Shown piece by piece: positions 1-9,600 of a DNA stretch of 64,000 nucleotides. The position numbers were made by a program, and so were the translations under genes. The notes under the pieces were generated by a model that made no database searches, was not told the origin of the DNA, and saw only the letters and a list, made by a program, of their open reading frames with translations. Origin of the DNA: CAYFPX01 sp964501915 (lineage in GTDB: Bacteria > Myxococcota_A > UBA796 > CAJQPC01); NCBI GenBank assembly GCA_964501915.1, contig CAZCVP010000004.1, positions 32,185 through 96,184 on the forward strand. Reading direction: 5' to 3'. Each line of letters opens with the position of its first letter. The stretch's first letter is position 1.

Positions 1-737
1 AGCAGGGTGCCGCCGCCGGCCAGCTCGAAGCGCCCCACCCGGTCGCGGACGGCCCCGGTGAAGGCCCCCCGCACGTGACCGAACAGCTCGGCCTCCAGGA
101 GCTGCTCGGGCAAGGCGGCGCAGTTGACCGCCACGAACGGCCCGGCCTGGCGAGCGGAGCTGGCGTGGATGGCCCGCGCCACGACCTCCTTGCCCGTCCC
201 GCTCTCGCCGGTGAGCAGGATCGTCACGTCGGAGTGGGACAGGGTGCGGATCAGCTCGAAGAGCGCCACCATGGCCGGCGAGCGCCCGATCAGGCCCTCG
301 AAGACCGTCGGCGGCGAGGTCCCCGTCCAGGGGTCCTCGTCCGAGGGTCGCACCACGACCAGGTAGTGGACCCGCGGATCGCAGGGGGAGCCCGGCAGAG
401 CCACCCGCGGCGCGACCGTGATCGAGACCTCCCGGCGCTCACCCCCCTCGGAGCGCAGGGCCGCCAGCCAGCCTTCTCGGCGCTCCCCCTGGAGCAGGGC
501 GTGGCGCATGGAGCCGCCGGGCCCGAACAGCTCGTCACCCAGCAGCTCGGCGACTTGCCGGTCCAGGAGCCTCTCGGCAGCCTCCGTGCCGATCAGCTCG
601 GCGATCACCGGGGAGAGGTGCACGACCTGGAAGTCCTCGCCCAGGCAGACCAGCCCGCGCCCCAGCGACCCGAAGGCGCTGCTCATCGCCGAGAACACGG
701 CGTCGAACAGCACCTGGACCGGGGGGAGGTCGTCCAC
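1..737 (-). CDS. PAS-sigma54 (NtrC-type) transcriptional activator, 3' end outside window
   Basis: Cytoplasmic bacterial enhancer-binding protein that would remodel sigma54-RNA polymerase by ATP hydrolysis. The start is taken as a GTG at 735-737, preceded by a GGGAG ribosome site. Residues 20-130 look like a PAS sensor domain. The AAA+ domain begins near residue 148. The Walker A motif GESGTGKE lies at 177-184, and the sigma54-contacting GAFTGA loop at 224-229. The sequence leaves the window shortly after, so Walker B, the arginine fingers and any DNA-binding helix-turn-helix cannot be seen. No receiver domain precedes the PAS, so regulation is probably by ligand or partner binding. It is divergent from the cytochrome gene at 1007 and could regulate it, but I found no convincing -24/-12 promoter there. 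An ATG at residue 18 is an alternative start. Confidence 0.9.
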   Translation of the reverse strand, partial: MDDLPPVQVLFDAVFSAMSSAFGSLGRGLVCLGEDFQVVHLSPVIAELIGTEAAERLLDRQVAELLGDELFGPGGSMRHALLQGERREGWLAALRSEGGERREVSITVAPRVALPGSPCDPRVHYLVVVRPSDEDPWTGTSPPTVFEGLIGRSPAMVALFELIRTLSHSDVTILLTGESGTGKEVVARAIHASSARQAGPFVAVNCAALPEQLLEAELFGHVRGAFTGAVRDRVGRFELAGGGTL

Positions 738-778
738 AGCAGCTCCCTATGCCGACAGGGTCGTCCAGGAGGTGATCG

Positions 779-803
779 GGGCGGTCCGGCTGGTCGACCG
801 CCC
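779..803. promoter_or_regulatory. 8-bp inverted repeat in divergent regulator-cytochrome spacer
   Basis: GGGCGGTC at 779-786 and GACCGCCC at 796-803 are perfect inverted copies separated by 9 bases. They lie between a sigma54-type regulator and a divergent cytochrome gene. The geometry is that of a dimeric operator, but the function is inferred only from symmetry and position. The rest of the 738-1006 spacer shows no clear promoter. Confidence 0.25.
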
Positions 804-1006
804 GACGCTCGACGAGTCGATCGAGATCCTGGGGGTACCCGCGACCTGTCGGAGATCACCTCCGAACGAGGTTGTCGTGGCCGGACGGCCTCCACGGTCC
901 GATCCGAGTCAGCCCGAGCCTCGTTCGCGACCGATGTCCGATGGTCCCGGTCGGCTCGACCGACAAGACTCCGGTCTCCTTCCTATCGACACACGGAGAG
1001 AACTCC

Positions 1007-3325
1007 ATGGGCTTCATCGCCGAGGCGCAGCGCCTCGAACGTGGCTCCGGGTGGGAGTCCCGGTACTTCTGGCTCGGCCTGTCGCTGACGGCGGCCGAGA
1101 CCGTCACCGGCCTCTACCTGCTCTGCATCGACGACCTCACCCACCTCGACATGAGCCTGCTGCTCTTCCACATCCTGGCGGGCTTCCCGTTCGTGCTGCC
1201 GTGCATCATGTTCTGGCGGCGCCACGCCCGCTACGCCCCCCTGGTGGGCCGATCCGGCTTCGCCTGGCTCGGCTGGAGCTGCGTGCTGGCGATGGTCTTC
1301 ACCCTGATCTCCGGGGTCTGGCTCACCTTCCGGGGGATCACGGGGATCTACTGGCTGTGGCTCACCCACACCATCGTGTCTCTCTATGGCGCCGCGGCCC
1401 TCATCCTCTACGTCGCCCTCACCGTGAAGATCTGGTTGGGCGAGCTGCCGGTCGACTCCAAGGCCCGGGTCTTCTTCGTGGGCCTCCTCCGGAGGATCTC
1501 CTGGAAGACGGCCATCGGCACCGCGGTCTTCCTGTTGGCCTGTGGCGGCTTCGCCCTCGCCTACCAGGAGCCGGAGCCTGACCGTGAGGTGGCCGACTAC
1601 GCCTACTCCCTGTCCGACGACCCCTTCTACCCGAGTCGGGTCCAGACGGAGTCCGGCGGCTTCTACGAGCCCGTCACCTTCCTCCGCTCCGAGACCTGTG
1701 GGCTGTCGAGCTGCCACGTGGAGACCCTGCGGCAGTTCCAGGACTCCGTCCACTTCCGCAGCCCACCCGCCGTCTTCGGGGTGGTCGAGCAGGTGTTCAT
1801 GGCCGAGGCCGCCCAGGGGTCCTTCCTCGGCGACCGCAACATCCTCCAGATCGACGCCCTGCGCGAGATCGACGGTGGAAAGGAGAGCTTCCGCTTCTGC
1901 GCGGGCTGCCACACCCCCGTGGCTCTGATCGCCGGGGAGATCGGGCCCGGCCAGGGCCTGCCGGACTTCGAGACCTGGGAGGGAGACTCCTGCGTCCTCT
2001 GTCACCGCATCACTTCGGTCGGTGGCAAGAACGGAGGAGGAGGCGGTGACTACGAGGTCGCGCCCCCTCCCAACCGCTACCTGTTCGCCTTCTCGGACCA
2101 TCCGGCCCTGCAGTGGCTCTACAAGGTCCAGATCAACAACAAGCCCGAGCACCACCAGGCCACCTTCGACCAGCCCTTCTACGACGAGTCCAGGTACTGC
2201 GTCGGCTGCCACCAGCGCCTGCAGTTCTCCTACTGGGAGCTGAGTCCCTACAACGACGAGCACACCGAGGACAACGAGACCTGTCAGACCTGCCACATGC
2301 CCCAGGTGGAGACCCACGACGACGTCTCGGCCCTGGCCAAGGGCACCATCTCCGACCACCGGACGCTGGCCGCCAACCTCGTCACGCCGCTGATCTACGG
2401 CCTCGACGAGCAGGCCCGCCTGACCCGGGAGTTCATGCAGGACGACAAGATGGTCGTGGAGGTGGTGGCACCGACCCTGACCCACGGCTCAGAGGAGGGG
2501 GGAACCCTCGACTTCGTGGTGAGGGTGATCAACAAGGGTGTCGGGCACATCTTCCCCGCGGGTCCCGAGTCGGACCTCGTGGAGGCCTGGCCCCAGGTCT
2601 CGGTCACGACCTCCGATGGCCAGGTGCTGTTGGAGTACGGCGAGCTCGACGAGAACGGGCACCTGGACCACGAATCGACCTACGTGTACCACGTCACGCC
2701 GTTCAACAGCGACGGGGACGTCCTGGAGCTGGACAGGCATCGCAACTGGATGATCAGCGAGGACCGGCTCCACGTGGTCCCAGCCCGCTACTACGACGAG
2801 TTCCCGTTCTCGGTGGAGCTGCCCCCAGGGCTCACGGAGGCTGAGCTGACCATCGATGCCGGTCTCCCCTTCCGGAAGTTCAACCAGGCCTTCCTCGACT
2901 TCGCCGCCGAGGGCGGGTTCTGCGACCGGCTGGTGGCGCCCGTGGTGGACCTCGACCGTGTCGAGGCTCGGGTCCAGGTCACCTCCGACGACGCCACGGT
3001 CACCGCGGCGACGGAGAGCTGGCTCCAGGAGCTGCGCTCTCCTGCCGACCTGGAGGGCTACACCAAGAAGCCGCGCTTCGACGACTACCTGCTCTCGCGG
3101 AAGCTCTCCCTGGAGGACCGCATCCTCATCGCCCAGGCCAAGGACCTCTACCGGGACCTCCGCTACGACGAGGCCCTGGCGATCCTGGACTCCCTGGCCG
3201 AGCAGGACCTGGGGGCCCGGCCGGGCCTGGCCAGCCTGCGAGAGGCTCTGGTCCAGTCTCGTGCCGAAGCCCAGGAGAGGGCTGCGCCCTACACGGTGGA
3301 TCCCTTCGCGCCCACGGGGGGGTAG
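1007..3325 (+). CDS. Membrane-anchored multiheme cytochrome c (b-type-like membrane domain fused to heme c domain)
   Basis: Predicted electron-transfer protein of 772 residues. About five transmembrane helices occupy residues 20-187, with histidines at 55 and 121 inside helices that could bind b-type heme. An exported domain follows. Canonical CxxCH heme sites lie at 298-302, 329-333, 398-402 and 426-430, and a noncanonical CX4CH (CGLSSCH) at 231-237. The motif HIFPAGPES near residue 515 and the beta-rich C-terminus resemble octaheme/tetraheme cytochrome families that act on small substrates, but the substrate cannot be told. The ATG at 1007 follows GGAGAGA. The open frame extends upstream to 872, but that part has no signal and poor coding character. 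The gene stands alone, divergent from a sigma54-type regulator. Confidence 0.85.
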   Translation: MGFIAEAQRLERGSGWESRYFWLGLSLTAAETVTGLYLLCIDDLTHLDMSLLLFHILAGFPFVLPCIMFWRRHARYAPLVGRSGFAWLGWSCVLAMVFTLISGVWLTFRGITGIYWLWLTHTIVSLYGAAALILYVALTVKIWLGELPVDSKARVFFVGLLRRISWKTAIGTAVFLLACGGFALAYQEPEPDREVADYAYSLSDDPFYPSRVQTESGGFYEPVTFLRSETCGLSSCHVETLRQFQDSVHFRSPPAVFGVVEQVFMAEAAQGSFLGDRNILQIDALREIDGGKESFRFCAGCHTPVALIAGEIGPGQGLPDFETWEGDSCVLCHRITSVGGKNGGGGGDYEVAPPPNRYLFAFSDHPALQWLYKVQINNKPEHHQATFDQPFYDESRYCVGCHQRLQFSYWELSPYNDEHTEDNETCQTCHMPQVETHDDVSALAKGTISDHRTLAANLVTPLIYGLDEQARLTREFMQDDKMVVEVVAPTLTHGSEEGGTLDFVVRVINKGVGHIFPAGPESDLVEAWPQVSVTTSDGQVLLEYGELDENGHLDHESTYVYHVTPFNSDGDVLELDRHRNWMISEDRLHVVPARYYDEFPFSVELPPGLTEAELTIDAGLPFRKFNQAFLDFAAEGGFCDRLVAPVVDLDRVEARVQVTSDDATVTAATESWLQELRSPADLEGYTKKPRFDDYLLSRKLSLEDRILIAQAKDLYRDLRYDEALAILDSLAEQDLGARPGLASLREALVQSRAEAQERAAPYTVDPFAPTGG

Positions 3326-3354
3326 CGCCCTCTCGGGGCCGGGAGTCCACCCTC

Positions 3355-4310
3355 TCAGACGAGGACCAGGGCTCCCACGCCCAGGGCGACGGCGACGACC
3401 AGCAGGACGAGGGCCGTCGCCTCCTGCCGCTTGGAGGGACGCCCCACCTCCATGGCCCAGAGGATGGCCACCACGGTCCCGCCCAGCACGGCTCCGCCGA
3501 GGGCGTAGAGCAGAGACGTCGCCCACACCGTCTCCCAGAGCAGCGCGACGCCCAGGGTGGCGACGACCGCGACGCCCGCCGGGAACAGGGGACCGATCCA
3601 GCGCCGTCCCTCGCCGAGCCCGTGCGCGACCCGCGACCGGAACCGCATCAGCGCCCCTGCACCGCCGAGGCCCAGCACGAACAGCGCCACGCGGAGCGGG
3701 CCCGAGAGCGGGGGGAGGATCGAGGCGCCCTGCTCCACCGGGGCCTGCTCCGCCGTGCGCAGCGGCTCCGGGTCGGGAGGGCCGGCCGGCTCCGGGGTGG
3801 TGGGAGACGACCGCGGCCGGGCCTCCGCCTCGCCCGCCTCGCCCGCGGGGATCTTCCCCTGCAGCTCCTCGAGCCTCGCGGCCTCCTCGGGGGGGCCTCG
3901 GACCGGAGCAGCTCGGCCACGGCGAAGCCCAGCACCATCAGGGACACAGTCACCCCTCCGGCGACGAGGGCCTTGCCCCAGGGCGGGCCGTCCGCTGGCC
4001 GGCCTCCGCCGGCGCCCCGTGACCTGGAGGTCACCCCGAGCTTGCCCTGCATGTTCTGGAGGGGATGGAAGCCCGCGTCCTCCAGGGTGAGGACGAAGCC
4101 CGCCGCGGAGAGGGGGGCCCAGATGCGCTGGAGGTCCTTGCGGGAGTCGGACCGTGCCACCACGACCCACTCCTCGAGCACGACCCCCCGCGGGGCGGCC
4201 AGCAGGGCCCGGCGATCGAGCATCGCGGGGAGGGGACGGAGCACACGGTCCAGCTCATCCACGGACAGCTCCGGTGCCTGGACGAGGGAGAGCCGGTAGC
4301 GGCAGGTCAT
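3355..4310 (-). pseudogene. Frameshifted membrane protein of unknown function
   Basis: Two overlapping minus-strand frames make one plausible protein. The N-terminal part (ATG at 4310, about 140 residues) has a globular domain and one membrane helix near 'GGVTVSLMVLGFAVAELL'. The C-terminal part continues in another frame with a charged Glu/Ala/Pro linker and about four membrane helices, ending at 3355. The frames join near a run of seven G at about 3890-3897, so a one-base homopolymer error or a real frameshift is likely. I do not recognise the family. The first domain is reminiscent of the ~100-residue degenerate domains of bacterial ribosomal-protein bL12-type accessory proteins, but this is not firm. 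It converges on the cytochrome gene, with 29 bases between them. An earlier in-frame ATG exists at 4421. Confidence 0.55.
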
Positions 4311-4437
4311 GGCAGCGGAGGTGACGGGGAGTGTAGCGCGGGGCCTCGAGCGCGCCGTGCTGGGCACGCCGAGCCTGGAGATCAGCCCCGAGAGCTGTTC
4401 GGCTGGCCAGATGGGCCGCAACAGGTGAGAATGGGGT

Positions 4438-5532
4438 GTGCTTCATGACGAGGCTTGGGTGCAGCTCCTCTTCCGTGGCATCGCCTTGTGGCTCGTGGCG
4501 GCCACCTTGTTCGCCTCGGGCCCCGCCCGCGCCGACGAGTCCAAGCTCCTCAGCAGCTACAAGGAGGAGCTGTCCTCCTTCGAGCAGGAGGAGAAGTGGA
4601 CCGACAAGGGGGAGTCCACCTGGCGGTACGACGGGGGCACCTGGAGCGAAGTCGAGGGCGAGCCGGCCGCCGATGCCGCCTCCTCCCAGCCCGCGAGCGA
4701 CTGGAAGTCCAGCGTCTACGTCGAGCTCTACCGGGATCGTGAGACCTGGAACGATGCCTACTTCAGCCTGGACGAGGGCGACGCCACCCTCAACGTCCTG
4801 GGGGTCAAGGGGACCCAGTACTCCGAGGCGCGTCTCGCCGCGGACTCCAAGGACCTCAAGGACACCGGCCTGGACCTGCTGGGGTCCCTCAGCGGCACGG
4901 CCTACCTGGTCGAAGGCCGCTACGTCGACAGCTCCTCCGTGGGGGACGACACCCTGGGCCTGGCGGGGGCGATCAGCCTCATCGGCATGGCGGGCTCCGA
5001 GGCGGGGGCCCGGTCCAGCGCGGAGATCGACCGGAGCCACGCGGAGGCCTCGGGCAAGCTGAAGCTGTTCATGGGGGTCAAGGCCACGGCCAGCCTGCCG
5101 CTCACGGTCAGCCTCTGCTACATGACGGCGATGGCCAGGTTGGGAGGCTCTGTCTCCGCCGGCGTCGGTGGCTTGATCAGGGGCTCCTTCGACATCGACT
5201 GGAAGACCCTCACGGCCGACCTGAGCTGGGGGGGCGAGGCCACCCTGGGGGCGGGTGGGGGCACCTACGGCGAGATCCGGATCAACCTGTCCCAGCTCGT
5301 CCGCGACTCCGCCTCGGTCCTGGACTGCCTCGACGAGAAGCTCGACGCCCTCGCAGCCGCGGCGGCGGAGCTGGGAGAGTCCCTGGCGGACAGCGCCAGC
5401 CGCTGGCTGGACCGGATGGGCGCCGACCTCTCCTCGGCCCTTGCCGCGGGTCGGGCGGAGTTCGTGGAGCCCGTCGATGAGCTGGCGACCCGCCTGCTCG
5501 AAGCGGTGGAGTGCAGTCTCTTCTGCCCCTGA
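4438..5532 (+). CDS. Exported protein of unknown function
   Basis: 364 residues starting at GTG. Residues 1-33 form a signal peptide (hydrophobic stretch 'IALWLVAATLFASG', then ARA-DE as the likely cleavage site). The mature protein is acidic, with a Gly/Ala/Ser-rich middle of alternating polar and nonpolar residues that may be beta-structured. Its C-terminal ~90 residues are Ala/Leu/Glu-rich and probably helical. Cysteines at the extreme C-terminus (ECSLFCP) could form a disulfide. No family is recognised. It overlaps the next gene by 22 bases, so the two are probably co-transcribed. The location is inferred to be periplasm or outer membrane. Confidence 0.7.
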   Translation: MLHDEAWVQLLFRGIALWLVAATLFASGPARADESKLLSSYKEELSSFEQEEKWTDKGESTWRYDGGTWSEVEGEPAADAASSQPASDWKSSVYVELYRDRETWNDAYFSLDEGDATLNVLGVKGTQYSEARLAADSKDLKDTGLDLLGSLSGTAYLVEGRYVDSSSVGDDTLGLAGAISLIGMAGSEAGARSSAEIDRSHAEASGKLKLFMGVKATASLPLTVSLCYMTAMARLGGSVSAGVGGLIRGSFDIDWKTLTADLSWGGEATLGAGGGTYGEIRINLSQLVRDSASVLDCLDEKLDALAAAAAELGESLADSASRWLDRMGADLSSALAAGRAEFVEPVDELATRLLEAVECSLFCP

Positions 5533-6683
5533 TCGCGCTGCTCCTGGTGGTGGCCTTCGCCGCGTCCCCCGTGGCCCCCGAGGCCGCCCTCCGGGCCGAG
5601 GTCACGGCCCACCCGGAGGCCGTCGAGGCCTGGATCGACCTCGGCAACCTCGCCCTGGCTCGCGAGGACACCGACAGCGCCCTGGAGTCCTTCCAGAGGG
5701 CCCTCCAGGTCGCCCCGCAGTCGGCGGACGCGCTCAACGGGTTGGGGGTCGCGCGCCTCCAGCAGGGTGGGTTGCTGGCCGCCCAGGAGTGGTTCGAGCT
5801 GGCGGTGGTGGCCCAACCCGACCACGCCTCGGCGCTCGCCAACCTGGGCAGGGTCCACCTGCTCCAGGGCGATGCGGCCGAGGGTGTGGAAGCCCTCGCC
5901 CTGGCCCTGCGGTCGGACCCTGGCCACGTCGGGGCCGCAGTCACCTGGGGGGAGGTCCACCGGGCGGCGAAGGTGCCCCACGAGGCCCTCCCAGCGGTAC
6001 GGGCCGCCCTGGAGCGACATCCCGAGGACCCTCGCCTGCTCCTGGCGCTGGCGCAGCTCCTGCAGGCCGAGGGTCGCCACCTCGACGCGGTCCCCGTGCT
6101 CCAGCAGGCCCAGGAGCGAGCCCCGGACAGCGTCGAGGTGAGGCGGGCCCTGGGCCTGAGCCTGCTGCACCTGGGCCACTGGCCCGGGGCCGAGGAGGCC
6201 TACCGCGCCGCGTTGAAGCTGCGGCCAGAGGACGCGCAGCTACACCTCGAGCTGGCGACGGTCTATGCCCGGTCCTCTGAGGCTCCAACCCGGGCACTGG
6301 CCTATGCGGCCCGTGCGGCCGAGCTGGACGGCGAGCTCACGGAGGCCTGGACGCTGTTGGGTGATCTGCTCGAAGACCAGGGCGACCTGGCCGGCGCGGA
6401 AGAGGCCTGGCGGGCGGCGCTCAGCGCGGCTCCCGGGGACTGCGCCACCGCGACCAACCTCGGCCGGCGGCTCCTCGAAGAGGGCCGCCTGCCCGAAGCC
6501 GAGTCCTTGCTGGACCAGTGCCTGGAGCGTGACCCCCGGTTCGTCCCGGCCCGACTCAACCGAGGGCTCGTCCGTGCTCACCAGGGGCGCTGCGACGAGG
6601 CTGCCAGAGACCTCGCCCTGGTGTCCGTCGAGAGCGAGGCGATGGCGGAGCTCGCGGAGCAGATCGCCGCTCGCTGCGAGTAG
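5511..6683 (+). CDS. Tetratricopeptide-repeat protein, exported or membrane-anchored
   Basis: 390 residues beginning at a GTG inside the end of the preceding gene. A hydrophobic N-terminus (residues 1-20) is a signal or anchor. The rest is about ten TPR units of 34 residues with the usual pattern, for example 'AWIDLGNLALAREDTDSALE' and later 'AWTLLGDLLEDQGDLAGAEE'. Such proteins are scaffolds for protein-protein contacts. The specific partner is unknown, and the overlapping upstream exported protein is the obvious candidate. Its stop is 11 bases from the stop of the convergent kinase gene. Confidence 0.8.
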   Translation: MQSLLPLIALLLVVAFAASPVAPEAALRAEVTAHPEAVEAWIDLGNLALAREDTDSALESFQRALQVAPQSADALNGLGVARLQQGGLLAAQEWFELAVVAQPDHASALANLGRVHLLQGDAAEGVEALALALRSDPGHVGAAVTWGEVHRAAKVPHEALPAVRAALERHPEDPRLLLALAQLLQAEGRHLDAVPVLQQAQERAPDSVEVRRALGLSLLHLGHWPGAEEAYRAALKLRPEDAQLHLELATVYARSSEAPTRALAYAARAAELDGELTEAWTLLGDLLEDQGDLAGAEEAWRAALSAAPGDCATATNLGRRLLEEGRLPEAESLLDQCLERDPRFVPARLNRGLVRAHQGRCDEAARDLALVSVESEAMAELAEQIAARCE

Positions 6684-6694
6684 ACCCTCCGGGG

Positions 6695-9600
6695 TCAGGA
6701 CAGCTTCGCGACGGCCGCCGCCGCCTTGGCCGTCTCCTCGGCCACCCCCAGCTCTGACCACTGTGCGTGGGCGAGACGCCAGGCCGTCCGGGCCCTCCTG
6801 GTCCGGCCAGCCGCCGCGGCCAGGCGTCCAGCCTCCGCCAGCACCCAGCCGAGGTCCGCCTCGACCTGCTGCGTGCGCTCCTGCTCCGCCTGGACCACGG
6901 TCATGTGCGCGTCCCAGTCGCTCCAGGCCTGGAGCCCAGCGTCGCAGCAGAGCAGGCCGGCATGGAGAGGCCCGATCATGCGCCGGTACGAGAGGGACTC
7001 CACGGCATCGAGGCAGGCGATGAAGGCCTCCCGCGCCTCCGCGAGGTCGCCCCGCTGCACCTGGACGAGGCCCAGGTTGAACCAGGGGTAGACCCGGGTT
7101 CCAGAGCCGATCGCCGTCCACGTGGAGAGGGCGGCGCGGAAGTGACCTTCTGCCTCGTCGAGCTCGCCGCTGTGCCGGGCCAGGTCTCCCAGGCAGTTCC
7201 GGGCCCAGGCGATCCCATAGCGGGAGCCCAGCCCCTGGTACCCGGCCAGCGCCAGCTCCAGGTACTGCCGGGACTCTCCGAAGCGATGGACGATGCGGTA
7301 GAGCTCGCCGAGGCTGCACTGGATCCGGCACCGGAGCCTGGTGCGATCGGGCCCGACTGCCTCTTCCAGGGAGCGGAGGCTGGCGGCCTCGGCCTCCTCC
7401 ATTCGCCCCAGGTAGGTGGCGATCGACACCAGGGTGCCGCGGCAGGGCAACGTCAGCTCGGGGTCGCCGATGACCTCCGCCTCGGCCACCACACCGCGCT
7501 GCAGATCGTAGGCCGCCTCCAGCCTCCCCTTGGCGATGGCCACCCGGCTCCGGGCGTCGCCGATCCGGCAGCGCAGCCTGTCCCAGTCCTGGCCGGAGCC
7601 ATCCGCCCGGATCGCCGCGAGCCGACGACTCGCCTCGTCCAGGTTTCCGCGGGACCGCTCGATGACCGCGCGTTCCACCTCCAGCGCCGCGCGCAGGAAC
7701 TCCCCACGCCCCCGGCCCAGGCGATCGAGGGCCCCCTCGAGCTGGGTCAGGAGACCCAGGGCCCCCTCGTAGTCCGCGTCCATCCTGCGTCTCCTGGCCG
7801 CCGCATCGAGGGGCTCCAGGGCGGCCGCGTCGTCCCCTGCCGCGAGCAGGTGGGACGCGAGGCGTTCGGACGGGACGGGTGCCCCGACGGACTCGAGCAT
7901 CGCCGCACAGCACCGATGGTGGGCAGCGAGCCGGTCGGCGTCACGAGCGAGCCCTACGACACACTCCCGCAGCATGGCGTGCACGAAGATCCACCCGCCC
8001 TCCGTGGGGAGAGCGAGGTGGCGCTCGAACATCCGCTCGATCAGTGGGTCGGGGGGGGGGGGGCCGGGCCCCGCGCGCCCCCCGCCCCCCGCCCCCCGGC
8101 GGCCCGGGACGCCCACGCCCCCCCCCCCCCCCNNNNNNNNNNGCTAACAGCCGCTCGAGCAGTGGGGCGGGGACCGGGACCCCTGCCAGCCGGCAGACCC
8201 GGTCCCACTCCGAGGTGTCGACGTCGAGGCCCAGGACCGCGGCCAGCTCCAGGGCGACCTGGTGTTCCGGCGGGCGGCCCTCCAGCAGCCGCCCCACTCG
8301 GGTCGCACAGACCTGGGCCAGGCCCTCGGGCAGCTCCGGCACGACGCCGTCCTGGAGCTCGAAGCCCCGCGGTCCCGGGATCAGCCACCTCCTCTGGACC
8401 CAGTCCCCGAGGAGCTGGACCGCGAACAGGGGGTTTCCGCCGGTCCGTTCGCTGACCTGGGCAGCCAGCCAGCCCTCGAGCCCCAGGAGCTCCTCCACGA
8501 GTTGCCGCCGATAGGCCTCGGGGAGCGGTCCGAGCTCCAGGACCCGAACGGCAGCGTGGGCACTCAGCTCCTCCAGGAGCCTCGACTCGAGGTCACGCTC
8601 TTGGAGCGTCTCCTCCTGGACGGTGAGCACGATCAGGACACCCGCGATGTCCTCCGCCGCGAGGGTGTCCACCAGCCCCAACAGGTCGGCTCCCCACTGG
8701 ACGTCTTCCAGCCGCAGCACCACGCTGCGCTCGCGAGCCAGGGCCGCCAGGTAGCGGGCCACGAGGAGGTGCCGCTCGCGTGGGCCCGAGAACGATGCCT
8801 CCCCGGGCTCCCCGCCACCGGCCAGCCAGGCGAGCGCCCGGGCATCGTACCGCTCCTCCCGCGAAGACGGAGCCAGCTTCTCCAGGACCCGGGCGGCGAT
8901 CGCCTCCTGGTCCAGCCCGCTGCAGCGCAGGTGCGATGACAGCATCGGCCCCACACCGTCCATCGGTCCCCCCGACATCGAGTGGGTCGCGGTGAGGACC
9001 TGGGCACCCGCGTGCTCGTGGGCAGACTCGCTGATCCAGGCGGCCAGGCGGCTCTTCCCACTCCCCACGGACCCCCGGAGCACGATGACCCGGGTGCAGT
9101 CCCCCTCCCAGGCCTCCCGGAGTGCCCGCCACAGGGCCTCTCGTTCCTGCTCCCGGTCGACCATCGGGATCTGCCGGAGACCCACGAGGCCGAGCCCGGT
9201 CCCAAGCAGGCGGGCCGTCTCTCCCCGCGACTTCGGACGTGGACACTCCTCGGGGAGGGCCCGCGATGGTTGGAGGTCGGCCGGCTGTGGCCCGGTCACC
9301 TCTCGGGCCACCAGGGGTCCCATGTAGACGGTGGGATCGGCCTCGTCCCAGTCGTCGCTCGGCAGGGCGCGGGCCTCGCCCTCCAGCGCCGACAGCAGGC
9401 GGATCGCGTCCGCTGCGCTCTGGAGGCGATCGCCAGCGTCCTTGGCCGTCAGCCTCCGCAGGAGCTCCTCGAAGCCGGGCACGACCGGCGCGTCCGGATC
9501 GAGCGGGGGCAGGGGCCGGGACAGGTGTCCCCAGAGCGCGGTCCGCCCCGTTCCGAAGGGTGGACGTCCGGCCGCCATGGTCCAGGCCACGCATCCCAGC

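Noticed and set aside
738..1006. Sigma54 (-24/-12) promoter for the cytochrome gene
   Set aside because: No GG-N10-GC pair with acceptable flanks was seen.
983..2485. Long open frame on the minus strand opposite the cytochrome gene
   Set aside because: It mirrors the codon positions of the real plus-strand gene in GC-rich DNA and shows no family motif; the plus strand has five heme motifs.
8051..8132. G/C homopolymer block as a biological repeat or G-quadruplex
   Set aside because: It abuts Ns and breaks a conserved coding frame, so an assembly artefact is far more likely.
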